NCBI GenBank assembly: GCA_036435485.1
Contig: CM071597.1
Coordinates: forward strand, 148,301,647 to 148,365,646
DNA length: 64,000 bases
Source of the DNA: Saposhnikovia divaricata
Lineage: Eukaryota > Streptophyta > Magnoliopsida > Apiales > Apiaceae
Reading direction: 5' to 3'
Each line of letters starts with the position of its first letter. Position 1 is the first letter of the stretch. The notes beneath the pieces were generated by a model. The model was not told the origin of the DNA. It saw only the letters and a program-made list of their open reading frames with translations, and searched no databases. The position numbers and the translations under genes are program-made. Below are positions 24,930 through 35,805 of this stretch, piece after piece.

Positions 24930-25698
24930 TATTCCCGCCTAATCTAAACGTGATGAAGCTCCTTGACTCCCAACAATTTTTGTATCTTCTTGAACTTTAC
25001 TGTAGACAACGCCTTAGTTAAAATGTCTGCACGCTGCTCATTTGTGCTCAGATGTTTGATAATGATCAGCCCTTTCTCCACACACTCTCTAATGAAATGA
25101 TAACGCACGTCTACTTCTACCATAAAACACAGGGTTTTTCGCCAAGTCAACAGCAAACCTATTATCGATATGTTGAGTGACAATACCAGCTTTTCTGCTT
25201 AAAATTTCACTGAGAACTCTTTGCAGCCATATCCCTTGACACGCAGCAGTTGTAGCCACCATGAATTCAACTTCACATGAGGACAATGCATCACACCTTT
25301 GTTTATGAGAAATCCACGTAATCAAATGTCATCAAGATAAAATGCCATTCTACCCGTGCTTTTTCGATCATCTACATCCCAAGCTAAATCGCTATCCGAG
25401 AAGCCTAACAACATGTAATTACCTCGACCCTCTATATACACTAGCCCAAAATTTAGGTTCCTTTTACGTAGCGAAGAATGTGCTTTGCTACATTCATATG
25501 TAACATAGTGGGCATTTCTATAAATTTGCTAACCAGCCCAACAGAATAAGCTATGTTAGGCCTTGTATGGACCAAATAACAAAGGCCTCTTACTAATGAT
25601 TTAAACTGCATTGAATTCAATGGTTGCCCACTCTCATCTTTGTTTCGCTTTATTTTGTGTTCTATGGGGTATTTCACAGGGTTACAGTCCCTCATACC
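24930..25698 (-). pseudogene. Ty1/copia RT-RNase H remnant, copy B
   Basis: Three minus-strand pieces form the end of a copia pol: 25716-25453 (R-P-N-I-A-Y-S-V-G block, then a H-I-L-R-Y-V-K-G-T block), 25325-25089 (T-W-I-S-H-K-Q, then S-S-C-E-V-E-F-M-V-A, then A-C-Q-G-I-W-L) and 25183-24944 (a C-V-E-K-G-L-I block and Q-R-A-D-I-L-T-K-A-L). These are the RT thumb and RNase H of copia elements, which remove RNA from the cDNA hybrid. The pieces are in different frames, so it is dead. About 60 bp near 25633-25695 is extra relative to copy A. Confidence 0.85.
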
Positions 25699-26075
25699 TG
25701 TTGAAATATTGTGCAAACTTCATGAAGTTTCTAGAATCATTGAGAAGCTAATCATGCATTTCTAGGTTCATGTATTAGAAAGTTCATGTATTTACATTTA
25801 TTATAGGTACTATGAATCTATCCATGCTTATCATCTAGGCTTATCATCTAGAATATTCTATTCCTACTATATAATATACCTTGCACATGTTACAAATTAT
25901 GATTTGAGAATTCAAAAAATATTTCAAGTAATTTCTCTGTTCTCTCTGGTAATAAACAACAGTGTGTGTGTGTTTGTGTGTGCTTTTTATGCATATTTTT
26001 GCCTAGTTTAGGAATCTGATCTTGGGCCTGTAGTTGGTGTTTCTAGCTACAGATTTGAGAGTTTCACATAATTCT
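25699..26075 (+). mobile_element. Plus-strand copia 5' LTR, copy B
   Basis: Begins TGTTGAAATATTGTGC and is followed within a few bases by the PBS at 26083. Equivalent to 12324-12700. A TATA-like ACTATATAATATACC near 25867 could be the LTR promoter. The 3' edge is approximate. Confidence 0.65.
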
Positions 26076-26082
26076 CTTGACT

Positions 26083-26094
26083 TGGTATCAGAGC
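26083..26094 (+). other. Primer-binding site, initiator-Met type
   Basis: TGGTATCAGAGC, a perfect match to the usual plant copia PBS. Plus orientation. Confidence 0.9.
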
Positions 26095-26234
26095 TGTGTT
26101 TTAGCTGCTGTGTTCAGTGGAGGCTATTCGCGAAAAAAGAAGGCAGAAAATTGGTTTAAGGTAGAAAATCTGCTATTGTTGCTGGTGTTTGTATTCCCAA
26201 TAAATGGATATAAATGGTGGAGCACTGAATCAGT

Positions 26235-26645
26235 TTGGGATGGAAAAACTTACAAATAGCAACTATCAATACTGGAGGTTGTGTATGAAGGCATAACTCC
26301 ATGGACAAGATCTTTGGGATATTATTGATGAAGGAGATACTGAGTTACGTACCTCCAGCTAAAAATACTGAAGCTAGAAGAAAGTGGAAAATAAAGTGCT
26401 GAAAAGCATTGTTTGCTTTGCGAGGCTCTGTCCACAAGGAATTAATTGATCACATCCGAGACAAGGAGACACCAAAAGATGTGTGGGATGCATTGAAGAA
26501 GCTCTTCACCAAGAAGAACACTGCTAGGCTTCAATCACTGGAAAACGATCTAGCAAACACCAATCAAGGTAACATGTAAATAGTTGAATATTTTCAAAAA
26601 GTAAAGAACTTATGTGGTGAGATTTTAGAATTATATCCTGACGAG
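26235..26645 (+). pseudogene. Copia gag remnant, plus strand
   Basis: Frames contain NYQYWRLCMKA, LWDIIDEGD, LRGSVHKELIDHI, KDVWDALKKLFTKKN and ARLQSLENDL, the gag (UBN2-type) signature of copia elements. Stops interrupt it (for example TAA right after the first block, and TGA after a K-W-K-I-K-C block). It runs head-on into a second, minus-strand gag with the junction near 26600-26640. It lacks zinc knuckle and pol. Confidence 0.8.
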
Positions 26646-27354
26646 ACTATCAAAGAATTTCCACCACGATCATTGCTCCAAGTTTTTCTACTATTTATGA
26701 TATCTTTTGATTGAAATGCACTTGTAAGAGAACTTTCAGGGACACCCTTCACTCTTTGCTCATATGATTTTAGAGATCCCATAGGACTCTGGATGCTAAG
26801 CGTAGATAGGTCTTTGGTTTCTTCAATTATAGAAACATTAGGAATAAATTTATCTCGGAGACTTATCAATATTTTTCCACCATCTTTTTATCAAATATAT
26901 CATCACCACAAGACTTCATTTGATTAACAAGCTCAATAAATCTAGAAGAGAATTCATTCATATTTTAATTTTCCTTCATTTTGATATTTTCAAACTCTCT
27001 TCTCAGATTTTATAATTTAATAGCTTGTACCTTATCACTGTCGTGAAATTCTTGTTGGAGAATTTCCCAAGCTTCTTTCGCTGTTGATGCTCATATAATT
27101 CTGGGAAAAATTGAATCTGAAACTCCAAATTGAATTTTTGAAAGAGCATGAGCCTCCTTTTCTTGATTCTCTTTCAACTCCTTTTGTGCTGTGTTCAGTT
27201 GCTCTGTGTTCTCTGGTTCAGTAAATCCAACATTGATATATACCCATAATCCAAGTGAACAGAATATTGTCTTCATTTTAACGTTCCAGACCTCATAATT
27301 TTCTCCATCAAAGATTGGGATGATGGTGGTTTTTGTATTTGAGCTATTGGCCAT
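26594..27354 (-). pseudogene. Copia gag remnant, minus strand
   Basis: Starts MANSSNTKTTIIPIF at 27354, then N-Y-E-V-W-N-V-K-M-K-T, the gag opening of a second copia family, 57 bp from its PBS. The first frame stays open for 87 codons; later blocks (A-K-E-A-W-E-I-L-Q, F-x-x-R-F-I-E-L-V-N-Q-M) lie in broken frames down to about 26594. Faces the plus-strand gag tail to tail at its left end. Confidence 0.8.
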
Positions 27355-27410
27355 GATTTTTGTGGTTGCAGCAACTTCAAATTATGCCCAGCTATATGTA
27401 AATTGAATAC

Positions 27411-27662
27411 CTCCGATACCACCTGTTGATTTTACTAAAAGAAGTCTAAGTATTTTGTTTAAGAAAAATAAAGAGAGACACAATGTTTCCGACAACACTC
27501 TACTGATTCCATTGATCATTCTTAAATTTATATTGTTTCTGGTGGTACATGAAAAGTCCATACATGTTGAACATAGAGAGACTCCTTATACATGAATATA
27601 ATTAATATTGACTGTTGATATTTTACATTACAAAACATTAGTGCGACATTTATGTTTCAACA
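27411..27662 (-). mobile_element. Minus-strand copia 5' LTR with PBS, copy B
   Basis: LTR 27424-27662 (239 bp, TGTTGAAACA... to ...AAATCAACA on the minus strand). The PBS at 27411-27421 reads TGGTATCGGAG (one change from copy A). It differs in sequence from the LTR at 24854-24929, so the two minus-strand copia fragments are from different elements. Confidence 0.75.
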
Positions 27663-27903
27663 ATCTGACTTTATTATCCAGAAAACTTCAGTTGTGGTCC
27701 CTTTTGGTAGGTACTAGGTAGTGGTTTAAGGAATGGTTTGTCTCTTATCCTATTGTGGGAGCCTTGCAAATAACATTTACATGCTTATACACTACACTTG
27801 ATATGCTCTCACTCACTAGTCTAACAAACGCAACAAGGGCTTGGATATCGATTAGGGTTCAAAAGTAAGGGCTTCGAGATTAGAGTTTCGATTTAAGGTT
27901 TAG
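27663..27903. repeat. Duplicated unit, copy B, left of the big insertion
   Basis: Collinear with 13343-13584. It ends with the target duplication TTTAG (27899-27903), a one-base variant of TTAAG. Confidence 0.9.
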
Positions 27904-28583
27904 TGTAACACCCCCAGATCCGGGGTCCAGGATCTGGTCATTACGGTCTCCATTTCTATCCACAATACTTGAACTTACTTCAACATAAAATAAATTACAT
28001 CTTTATGACCCAACACAACAATATAAAACACACCCGTTATAGTCCCAAAGATGAAATCAGAGTAACAATCAAATTTTATTAATCACATTTGGAGTTCTTA
28101 CAACCCAAAAGAATAACCATATAAATACATACTCTTTGTCATCCATTTTCATAAGTCATACTAGCCCATATACTTGGTGTTGAAATAATGAATCTATCCT
28201 ACCAATAGCTTTCTCTTCGGCTCTGGTAGTCTCATCGTCCTCGCCAGCATCGAGTGCGCCTTGTGCGAGTCATCTGGTCTAGCTGTTGTTGTGATATAAT
28301 AATAAAGCGAGGGTGAGCAATAGCCCGCCAACAATAATGTATAACTGAACGATAATATATAATAGTTCAAAAGTTTCTTTCAAACCATATGCCATGCATT
28401 TACGGAAATGATGCTAGTATAACATGAACGATGAAGTTACAAGGTAACTCAAATGCATATATAGGTGGGAATATCTGCTCTATCAAAGATAAGACAGATA
28501 TTATCATTTATCATAAAAGTGGAACTTGCAGGAAAATGTTGCAATTCCGATTATGAATACTTTCCACACTACTACAAACAGGT

Positions 28584-28920
28584 CAATAGACATCGGCTAA
28601 AAACCGATGTCTAGCCATTTTGCAACCGATGTCTTTGTGGGTGTAGAGAAAGGTCCAACCCCTTTCACATCGGTTTTAAACCGATGTCAAAAAGTAACTA
28701 TCACATCGTTCACATCCTTTTCACATCGTTTTTAAACCGATGTCAAAGAGTATCTATCACATCGTTTACAGGAACCTGACTGATGTTAGCTACTATCTGT
28801 AACATCGGTTACCAAAAACAAACCGATGTCAAAGAGTACTTTAGACATCATTTTCTAGAATATAACCGATGTGTTTCTTTCATATTAACATCAGTTAGTC
28901 ACCGATGTTAAAAGCATCAA
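28584..28920. repeat. Left subterminal palindromes of the CACTA element
   Basis: Repeated blocks such as ACATCGGTTTTAAACCGATG, each a near-perfect inverted repeat, at about 28591, 28668, 28721, 28801 and 28885. Similar sites fill 37311-37530 at the other end. In En/Spm such subterminal motifs bind the element's TNPA-type protein. Confidence 0.8.
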
Positions 28921-28942
28921 CAATGTGGCGCCATTGTGCTTA

Positions 28943-29114
28943 AATTACATCAGTTTGTTTGGTGTTAATGATGTTACTGTGTGTTAATTACATCAGTTTG
29001 TTTAGTAATAATGATGTTACTTTGTGTCAATTACATCAGTTTGTTTTGTAATAATGATGTTACTGTATGTCAATTACATCAGTTTGTTTTGTAATAATGA
29101 TGTTTCTGCTTATT
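28943..29114 (+). repeat. 43-bp tandem repeat, 4 units
   Basis: Units start at 28943, 28986, 29029 and 29072, each opening AATTACATCAGTTTGTTT and holding AATGATGTTACTG. Each unit contains opposed ACATCA and TGATGT words, a weakened form of the neighbouring palindromes. It lies between the left subterminal region and the end of the Ulp1-type gene. Confidence 0.9.
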
Positions 29115-29470
29115 ATAAACATTGGTTTCATTGAGTTCAACTGATGTGTTAGTGTTATAACAATACTAGCCAAAACAAAACAATAATATGCAACCAAAAC
29201 ATTCCAAAATGAAAAACAACCAATAATGGTTCTCAAAATATTAATTACCAAAGTCAAAATGTCATTTCATCATTCAAATGACAATACCGGTACGTACTAC
29301 TCGATCCTTACAAATTAACTATTTAATCCACATGAACTCCATACATTTCATCCATAATCGACCAACAGCTTCCACATATATATAACCCCGCCCAATCCAC
29401 AAAAACTAAATTGACAAAACAAAGGTTCAGGAGGTTCACATGATGAAATAAAATAAAGGCATAGAGCTAG

Positions 29471-32219
29471 CTAGTACACGAATCTTTGGATGTATCCAAG
29501 AGCCTCGAGACGCACGTCATCAAGCTCCTCCCTTGTGTAAGACTTGCGACTCCTAGGTGTCCACTGTTCACACAGAAACCAAGCATATATATACCTTATC
29601 AATATATAAAATAATATGGCTGGTTTTAAAGTACAACTCAATATGCTAAATTGGTACCTAAACAGCCATATTGAGTCAACCCATAAATTAAAGCATATAT
29701 ACCTTTGCAATGTATTTCATTTCCTTGTCTTCGAAAATATCTTTCATATAACGCATGACAACATAACCGCATTCAGTACCACCCGGTTGTTTAGGGCATC
29801 CCTATAATAATAAGTTAAGTACCGATTAGTCGCTAAAGAAAACAAATTAACAGCAAAGAACTTACTAAAAACAAAGTGTGCAAAACACTTACAACAAGAT
29901 TTTTAACTATGGGTTTTTTGAGGGCCCGTCCTGTTTGAGCATTATAAGATCTAACTGCTCTGTGGAAGAAAATTAGTATAGCAGTGTCAAACCCGAGAGA
30001 TCTCACTACAACCTCAATAAATTGAGAATGAAAGCTACATTATAGTTATCGAAATGTAGAAATATAATTACCGCACTAAGGATTCTTCTAGTTCTGGAAA
30101 ATGTGGCGGGTGTGCCAATGGATTGAGAATGAAAATTTCAGATTCCCAAATCATGATCAAAATCCAATGATAACTGTTTTAATTATAAATAAATCAAAGT
30201 CATGAGAATTTGAAATAAATACGAACAGATCCAACTATATATTATAATAAGTCTTAATTAACTACATATAAACAATTCACTTACTTTTGGTTATGAGGCA
30301 TGAGGAATATGCGAGAAGTTCCAGATTTCAACCTTTCAACAACATAAGCTTCAAAATTATCATTGAGTTTATGTGAGGCTGTTGGATCAATAAATGCATA
30401 CATGTCCGTTTCTTTTTTCTTGAGAACCACGGTATGCAAATACCTACATATATTTATAATACATTTTGCACAAAAATATCCTTACAGAAATATAGAAAAT
30501 ATGATAAACGATTCAGAAAAGAGGAAAGAACTTACGCCATATATGTCGATATTATAGCCTGGCCAATCATATTAAACTCCAACAGCACCATTACATTCTC
30601 ATCCAATAAAAATATAGTTTTGTCCCTACCAAACACCTCAGCATCACATGGAATCTGAATGGACTCTGAATTTTGTTTCAAAATTGTTACCGCATGCATA
30701 TGCAGCAACATGAACTGTCGAGGCACATTTTTATTTGGCTTGACAGTCTTCATCTTCGCATACACTTTCTGAAACTCATTCAGCTCATTATCACCCTTCC
30801 TTGCCTTATTCACTACTTTCTTTTGAATTTTCTACACATGAACAATGGGTTAAGAAACACAAAAAGTAAAGAAATGATAACAAGTAGATGCAATTCCGTC
30901 AAACTACTCTTTATTAGCTATCATAAAAACATAACAGTACTTACATTAGTGCAGATGATCAAGTCTTTAGGCCATGCTAAAAGAGAGCCAACAGCTTGGC
31001 GAACCGTCTCTATTTCACCAGGTACAGGAACTGGAACCAAGGCGTCTTCCTTAATGCTTCCGTCCACTGAGACACGAGCATGTCCCGGTTGCAGAGGCAC
31101 TCCATGTACTGAGTTACACATGTCTCCCTCGGAGAAAACCATACCAAATGCTACCTTGTTCTCAATGTTGTCCACTGCCAACTCACATTGTTGCGGACTC
31201 TAAATTTACAAGTAAAGGTCATTTAATAAGTATTGCGAGACATCCACAAAATAAACAACATTGAGAGACATCCATGTATACACTAATTTTTACCTTATTT
31301 CCATGCGAAGAAGGGTCAACAGGACCAATAGCAACACAATCATCATTCTCGTAATCCTTGTCCTCGTTCACCACCAATAGTTTTGCAGATTTAGGTTTAC
31401 ACTTTTTTTTCTTTTCTTCATCAAGCTGTTCTATTTTTCCTTTTTCATCTGGACAACTTGATTTGTCAGAGAAAATCGGTGACTGATGACTGGATGTACC
31501 AGCCACCACCGACCTCAGCTCAGCCTTCAGCTCGGCAATCTGCGACATAAACTCCTTCTTTGTTTTCTCAAACTCAGCTTTTGTAATTCTGGTCTTTTTC
31601 TCTTTTGGCATATTGAAGTAGGTTGATGGAGTTACAAAGCTTCCAACTCCCCGAACCCTACCTGAATGCTCAGGAGTTTCCAGTGCTACAGAAAGCACAT
31701 CTTCACTTCCAGATGGCTTGAACTCACCCTTTTTCTTCTTTTCCATCAAATCATCCTAGTAAAAAAAACTAAAATTAATACAGAGTATAATAAAAAGTCC
31801 ATTAATTATACAGAGTATTTTACAAATAAAAAGTGAAAAGATTAAAAACTTACAATTCTGTTAAATCTCTCTGCCAGCTCTTCATCAATCTCTTCGCCCA
31901 GCGGTGGCATACGGGCAATTTTCCACATAATTGCTCGATCAGGTATTTCTTCAGGCTCCAGACGCCCTGCTTTTACCTGTTCAAACAAATAATGGAACAT
32001 TACAAGACATTCAACACACATAAAAATTACAAAAAAAAAATTAAGTCATACTTCTTCTTCTTCTAAACCAACATATCCTTTCCTCGATGATCTGTGCGGA
32101 TATTTTCGCTTCCTCACTCTCTTACTTTGTTTTTGACTAAGTACCTGCATACAAATAATATTGATTTTTTTATTAATGTAATCATATGAATCACAGAGGT
32201 TTAGCCTAACAGTTTACAA

Positions 32220-32257
<38 letters not shown>

Positions 32258-33006
32258 TATTATATATTTAAAACATGTAAAACAGACCCCAAAATCATTA
32301 CTGGTCCTCGCTGCAACAAATCCCTTCCAAGCCTCCTTACCAACAAATGCATACTTTTTTGGAGGCTTCATCAGCTTTTTCTTCTGTCCAAGATATGGCT
32401 TTACAAACTCTTTGTTTAATTTAGTTTTGAATTGTCTCCACTTTACACCTGCCGACTGTAGAATTGACTTCTTACTTTCCGGAGCCACTTTGAATGTATC
32501 CTAATTAAGGAGAATCATGTTAATACCAATTGACTACAAGGTTAAAGACATAATATGGGGGATAAAAAAACAGGATTTGTTTGTACCTCAATATCATCCC
32601 ATAGCTTTGCTTTTAATTCTGGGTCCACTTTCGGCCAAGATGGAACATCGATTGGCACCAAATTTCTAGCACTCATGCCTACATACGACGCCAAGACATG
32701 CCTATTATCTCCAATTGGCCTTCCTTTTTTATCGTACCTGATTTTCAACTTTTTACCTTTGGCTTTCTTTATCACCACTTTGTGCATAGCACAAACACCT
32801 CTCACTACTCCAGACTTCTGTTTTTTTGATTCCATACTAGTAGTTGTTTCTGGAACAGTAGAGTCTGCCTCTTGGGGGGGGTCTGTAGCTTGTGTAGATA
32901 TTGCTGGTTCAGGTGTCAAAACTTTCACCTCCAGTTGCTTCTCATTTTCATTACTGTTATTGCCCTTTTCCGATAGTACCTTAGATTTTTTCTGCTTGTT
33001 TGCCAT
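29471..33006 (-). CDS. Transposon-encoded protein with Transposase_24-like and Ulp1 (C48) protease domains, 12 exons
   Basis: Inferred exons (minus): 33006-32587, 32500-32288, 32144-32052, 31976-31854, 31755-31294, 31199-30945, 30831-30536, 30443-30285, 30173-30072, 29959-29893, 29801-29703, 29563-29471. Every junction is GT-AG and the sum, 2382 nt, is one open frame of 793 aa. Start is ATG at 33006 (M-A-N-K-Q); the stop is TAG. Residues about 90-215 resemble the plant En/Spm 'Transposase_24' domain (K-W-R-Q-F-K-T-K-L, then a E-A-W-K-G-F-V block). Residues about 320-370 are lysine-rich and probably coiled. The C-terminus is a Ulp1-type cysteine protease: H676 in YHWILIMIW, Q735 and C741 in KQPGGTECGYVVMRYM. 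The usual Asp is Asn691 (ILNPL). Ulp1 proteases cleave SUMO-like modifiers; the role in CACTA elements is not settled. The (TA)n run at 32221-32262 lies in intron 2. Expression is unknown. Confidence 0.85.
32221..32262. repeat. (TA)n microsatellite inside intron 2 of the Ulp1-type gene
   Basis: A run of alternating A and T with one interruption. It lies between exons 2 and 3 and leaves the splice sites intact. Confidence 0.85.
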
Positions 33007-33357
33007 TTCGCCTTCAATTCTGCAAATTCCTGAAATGATGAAACAAGTGGATAATTCAGGGAACATATAAAGGGAACATATAATGTGATTGAAAAAACAA
33101 GTGAAAAATATGCATGACTGTAAATTTGTACCTAATTCAGGGAACAATGATCAAATCTTACTATATATGAAGCATCAGGCCATTGTACAAAAATATAGAG
33201 ATTTTACAAGACTACATGAGGGCTTCACATTAAACAAGGTAATAAGTGCGACACAAAATAATATTACTTTTCAAGTCATTACAATTACACACCAAATATG
33301 GAAAGGAACGAAACAAAATATAGAGATACTATATATAGATAATATCTGTCATTTTTT

Positions 33358-34099
33358 AATCCAAATTCCCTCAACATCATTTCTTTGATTGCCAGCACTA
33401 GGGTCCTCTTCATCATCAACAACATTGACTATGGGGATTTCAGAGCAGAATGGAGGATTTTCCAATGTCGTGTCTCCTAAATCCTCATCGTTATACAACT
33501 CGTGATAATCTCGAGTCGTGGAGGTTAATACAACTGACCAGGCAGCATCAACGGGATCTTTGACATAGAAAACTTGCTTCACTTGATCAACGGACACATA
33601 TTTATCATTTTTATACCCTTGTCGACTGAAGTCAACAAGTGTAAAGCCAAGATCATCCACCTTGACGCCTCTGTCGCTATCTGCCCATTTACACAAGAAC
33701 AATGGGGCTTTGAATGCATGATAATCCAGCTCCCATATTTCTTCAATCATGCCATAAAATGTCATATCACTCTCCACAGGATTTAAATCCTTGGCACTAG
33801 ACACTTGGACCGTCTTAGCAACTACAGCGACACCACTGTTTTGAACAGCCCTTTCATCATCTCGCTCTTTTGTGAAGTATCGGACCCCATCAATGACAAA
33901 ACCTTCATAAGTCAAAACAGAGAAAGACGGTTTGCCAGCCAACCATCTTATCGTTTCTAAAATAGCTTCGCCATTGCATATCATTTCACTAACTTTTTTT
34001 TCAAACCAATTAGCAAATTGCCGATTGTGCTCTCCAATCAGCCACTGCACAGTCTTCTTTTTCCCTCGGTAAGTTCTTTCTAGAAAATCCTTGTGCATC
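33358..34099 (-). pseudogene. 3' exon of CACTA tnp2 gene (DUF4216-like C-terminus)
   Basis: The frame opens at 34099 behind a plausible acceptor and includes M-H-K-D-F-L-E-R, L-I-G-E-H-N-R-Q-F-A-N-W-F (the link region after DUF4218) and then YGMIEEIWELDY, FLCKWAD, G-V-K-V-D-D-L-G-F-T-L-V and QVFYVKDP, the DUF4216 pattern found at the C-terminus of plant CACTA transposases. The intron donor is near 34186 (GTAAGTT), and joining it gives an in-frame M-M-H-K. The stop is near 33358. Because the upstream exon is deleted and shifted, the natural full-length protein cannot be made. Confidence 0.8.
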
Positions 34100-34186
34100 C
34101 TTGCAAAATACATATATTAATTTAGAAACTAACTACATACTTGATAAAAGTAGATAAATGGTAAAAACTATAATTAATTTAACTTA

Positions 34187-35805
34187 CATAACGTACGGAT
34201 ACACTTCAGGGTTGTTTAGAAGAACATGTAGATGAGCCTCGTCTCGCTCTTTTTCTTCCATGCACAGTCCACCTTCTTTGACTTCTTTACTTCATTTCCA
34301 AAAGTAAAATTCATTTCCTCCTGCTGCATTAAAACCTCTTCTCCGAAAAGGGGTTGACACGCTTGTCCAAACTCTTGTTCACCATTAAAAGCTGCCTTTT
34401 GCCTCCTATAAGGATGATGCCTAGGCAAATAGCGACGATGACCTTGGTAACACATTTTTCTGCTATGAGGTAAATATTTAGCTACGGTATTATCACCACA
34501 CACTGGACAAGCCATATAACCCTTATTGACGCATCCAGACAAATTCCCATATGCCGGGAAGTCATTTATCGTCCACATTAATATTGCCCTTAAAGTGAAA
34601 AAAGATTTAGTACTAGCATCGTACACATTTGGTTCACCTTCTTCCCAAAGCTTCTTCAAATCATCAATTAACGGTTGTAAAAACACGTCAATGTTATTAC
34701 CTGGCTCATGTGGACCAGAGACTAATATCTTCAACATCATAAACTTCCTCTTCATGCATAACCAAGGAGGAAGATTATAAGTTGACAATACTACTGGCCA
34801 ACAGCTATACCTATTGCTTAAGCTATTAGTATGTGGGTTTATACCATCTGCGGCCAGACCTAACCGAATGTTTCTTGGCTCACTACCGAAGGTTGGCCAC
34901 CTATAATCGATATTCAGCCATGAAGGAGAGTCGGCTGGATGGCGCATATGGCCATCTTGACTTCTTTGGTTAGCATGCCAATTCATTAGTGCAGCAGTAG
35001 AAGCAGATTTAAACATCCGCTTAAATCTAGGAATGATTGGAAAATACCACATTACTTTGGCCGGAATGTTAACCCTCGGTTTACCATCCTTTCCTAATTT
35101 CCAACGAGATTTGTGGCACTTCGGACAATCAGAAGCATCGGCATTCACACCCCTATATAGAATGCAGTCATTTGGACATGCATGAAATTTTATATATTCT
35201 AGGCCTAAATCAGATAGGGTTTTCTTGGCTGCATATGAATTACTTGGCAAGACATGATCTTTAGGAAGTAAAGAGCCAACAGAAGAGAGTAAATCTGTAT
35301 AGGCACTATCACTTATACCAAATCTTGCTTTCCAATTATGTAATTTCAACAATGAATCTAATTTAGTGCACTCACTACCCTCATACAAAGGTTGTTCAGC
35401 ATCGGCCAAAAACCTTTTGAACTCATCTGAATCTTTATCAAAATCATCACCCCAATTATTATTATTATTATATGCTGCTTTACAAACATCCTGTACATCA
35501 CCGGCTTGTAATGGTTGTGACGCAGAAATATTCTCCTGATTAGAAGCCGGAAATGTGCTACCAACAGATGACCTAGACTTAGCTCCATGCCAAATCCAAT
35601 CAACATACCCCAAACTAAAACCCTTTTCGTACAGATGACCCTTAATAATTTTGATAGAGAATTTTTTAAAATTGACGCAGCGTGCACATGGACAAGGTAT
35701 TCTCTTAGGATCTTTACAATTTTCTTCGGCATACATCAAAAACTTTTCAACCCCGATTTCATACTCTAATGAATCCCTATCTGCAAAAATCCATGACTTG
35801 TCCAT
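34187..35805 (-). pseudogene. CACTA tnp2-type transposase, 5' part, internally deleted and frameshifted
   Basis: The open frame runs from ATG 35805 for 529 codons to 34216. Residues 1-75 are the Transpos_assoc domain (M-D-K-S-W-I opening, then CPCARCVNF). From about 150 the tnp2 domain follows: FHACPNDCILYRG, C-P-K-C-H-K-S-R-W-K, LGLAADGINPHTN, TINDFPAYGNLSG, and C-P-V-C-G. The acidic residues in ADG and NDFP are likely catalytic. At about 34250 the family pattern breaks: after a C-A-W-K-K-K-S block the frame jumps to R-D-E-A-H-L-H-V-L-L-N-N-P-E-V in another frame, sequence that belongs after DUF4218. The rest of tnp2 and DUF4218 is therefore missing. En/Spm TNPD cuts at the element ends; this copy cannot. 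Confidence 0.85.

Noticed and set aside
24854..27662. A single complete copia element across copy B
   Set aside because: The two minus-strand LTR sequences differ from each other and a plus-strand LTR and gag lie between them, so several fragments are joined.
30673..31203. 176-codon plus-strand ORF
   Set aside because: It lies opposite exons 6 and 7 of the Ulp1-type gene and has no recognisable domain.
32555..33070. 171-codon plus-strand ORF
   Set aside because: Antisense shadow of exon 1 of the Ulp1-type gene.
34526..34780. 84-codon plus ORF
   Set aside because: Shadow of the tnp2 frame.
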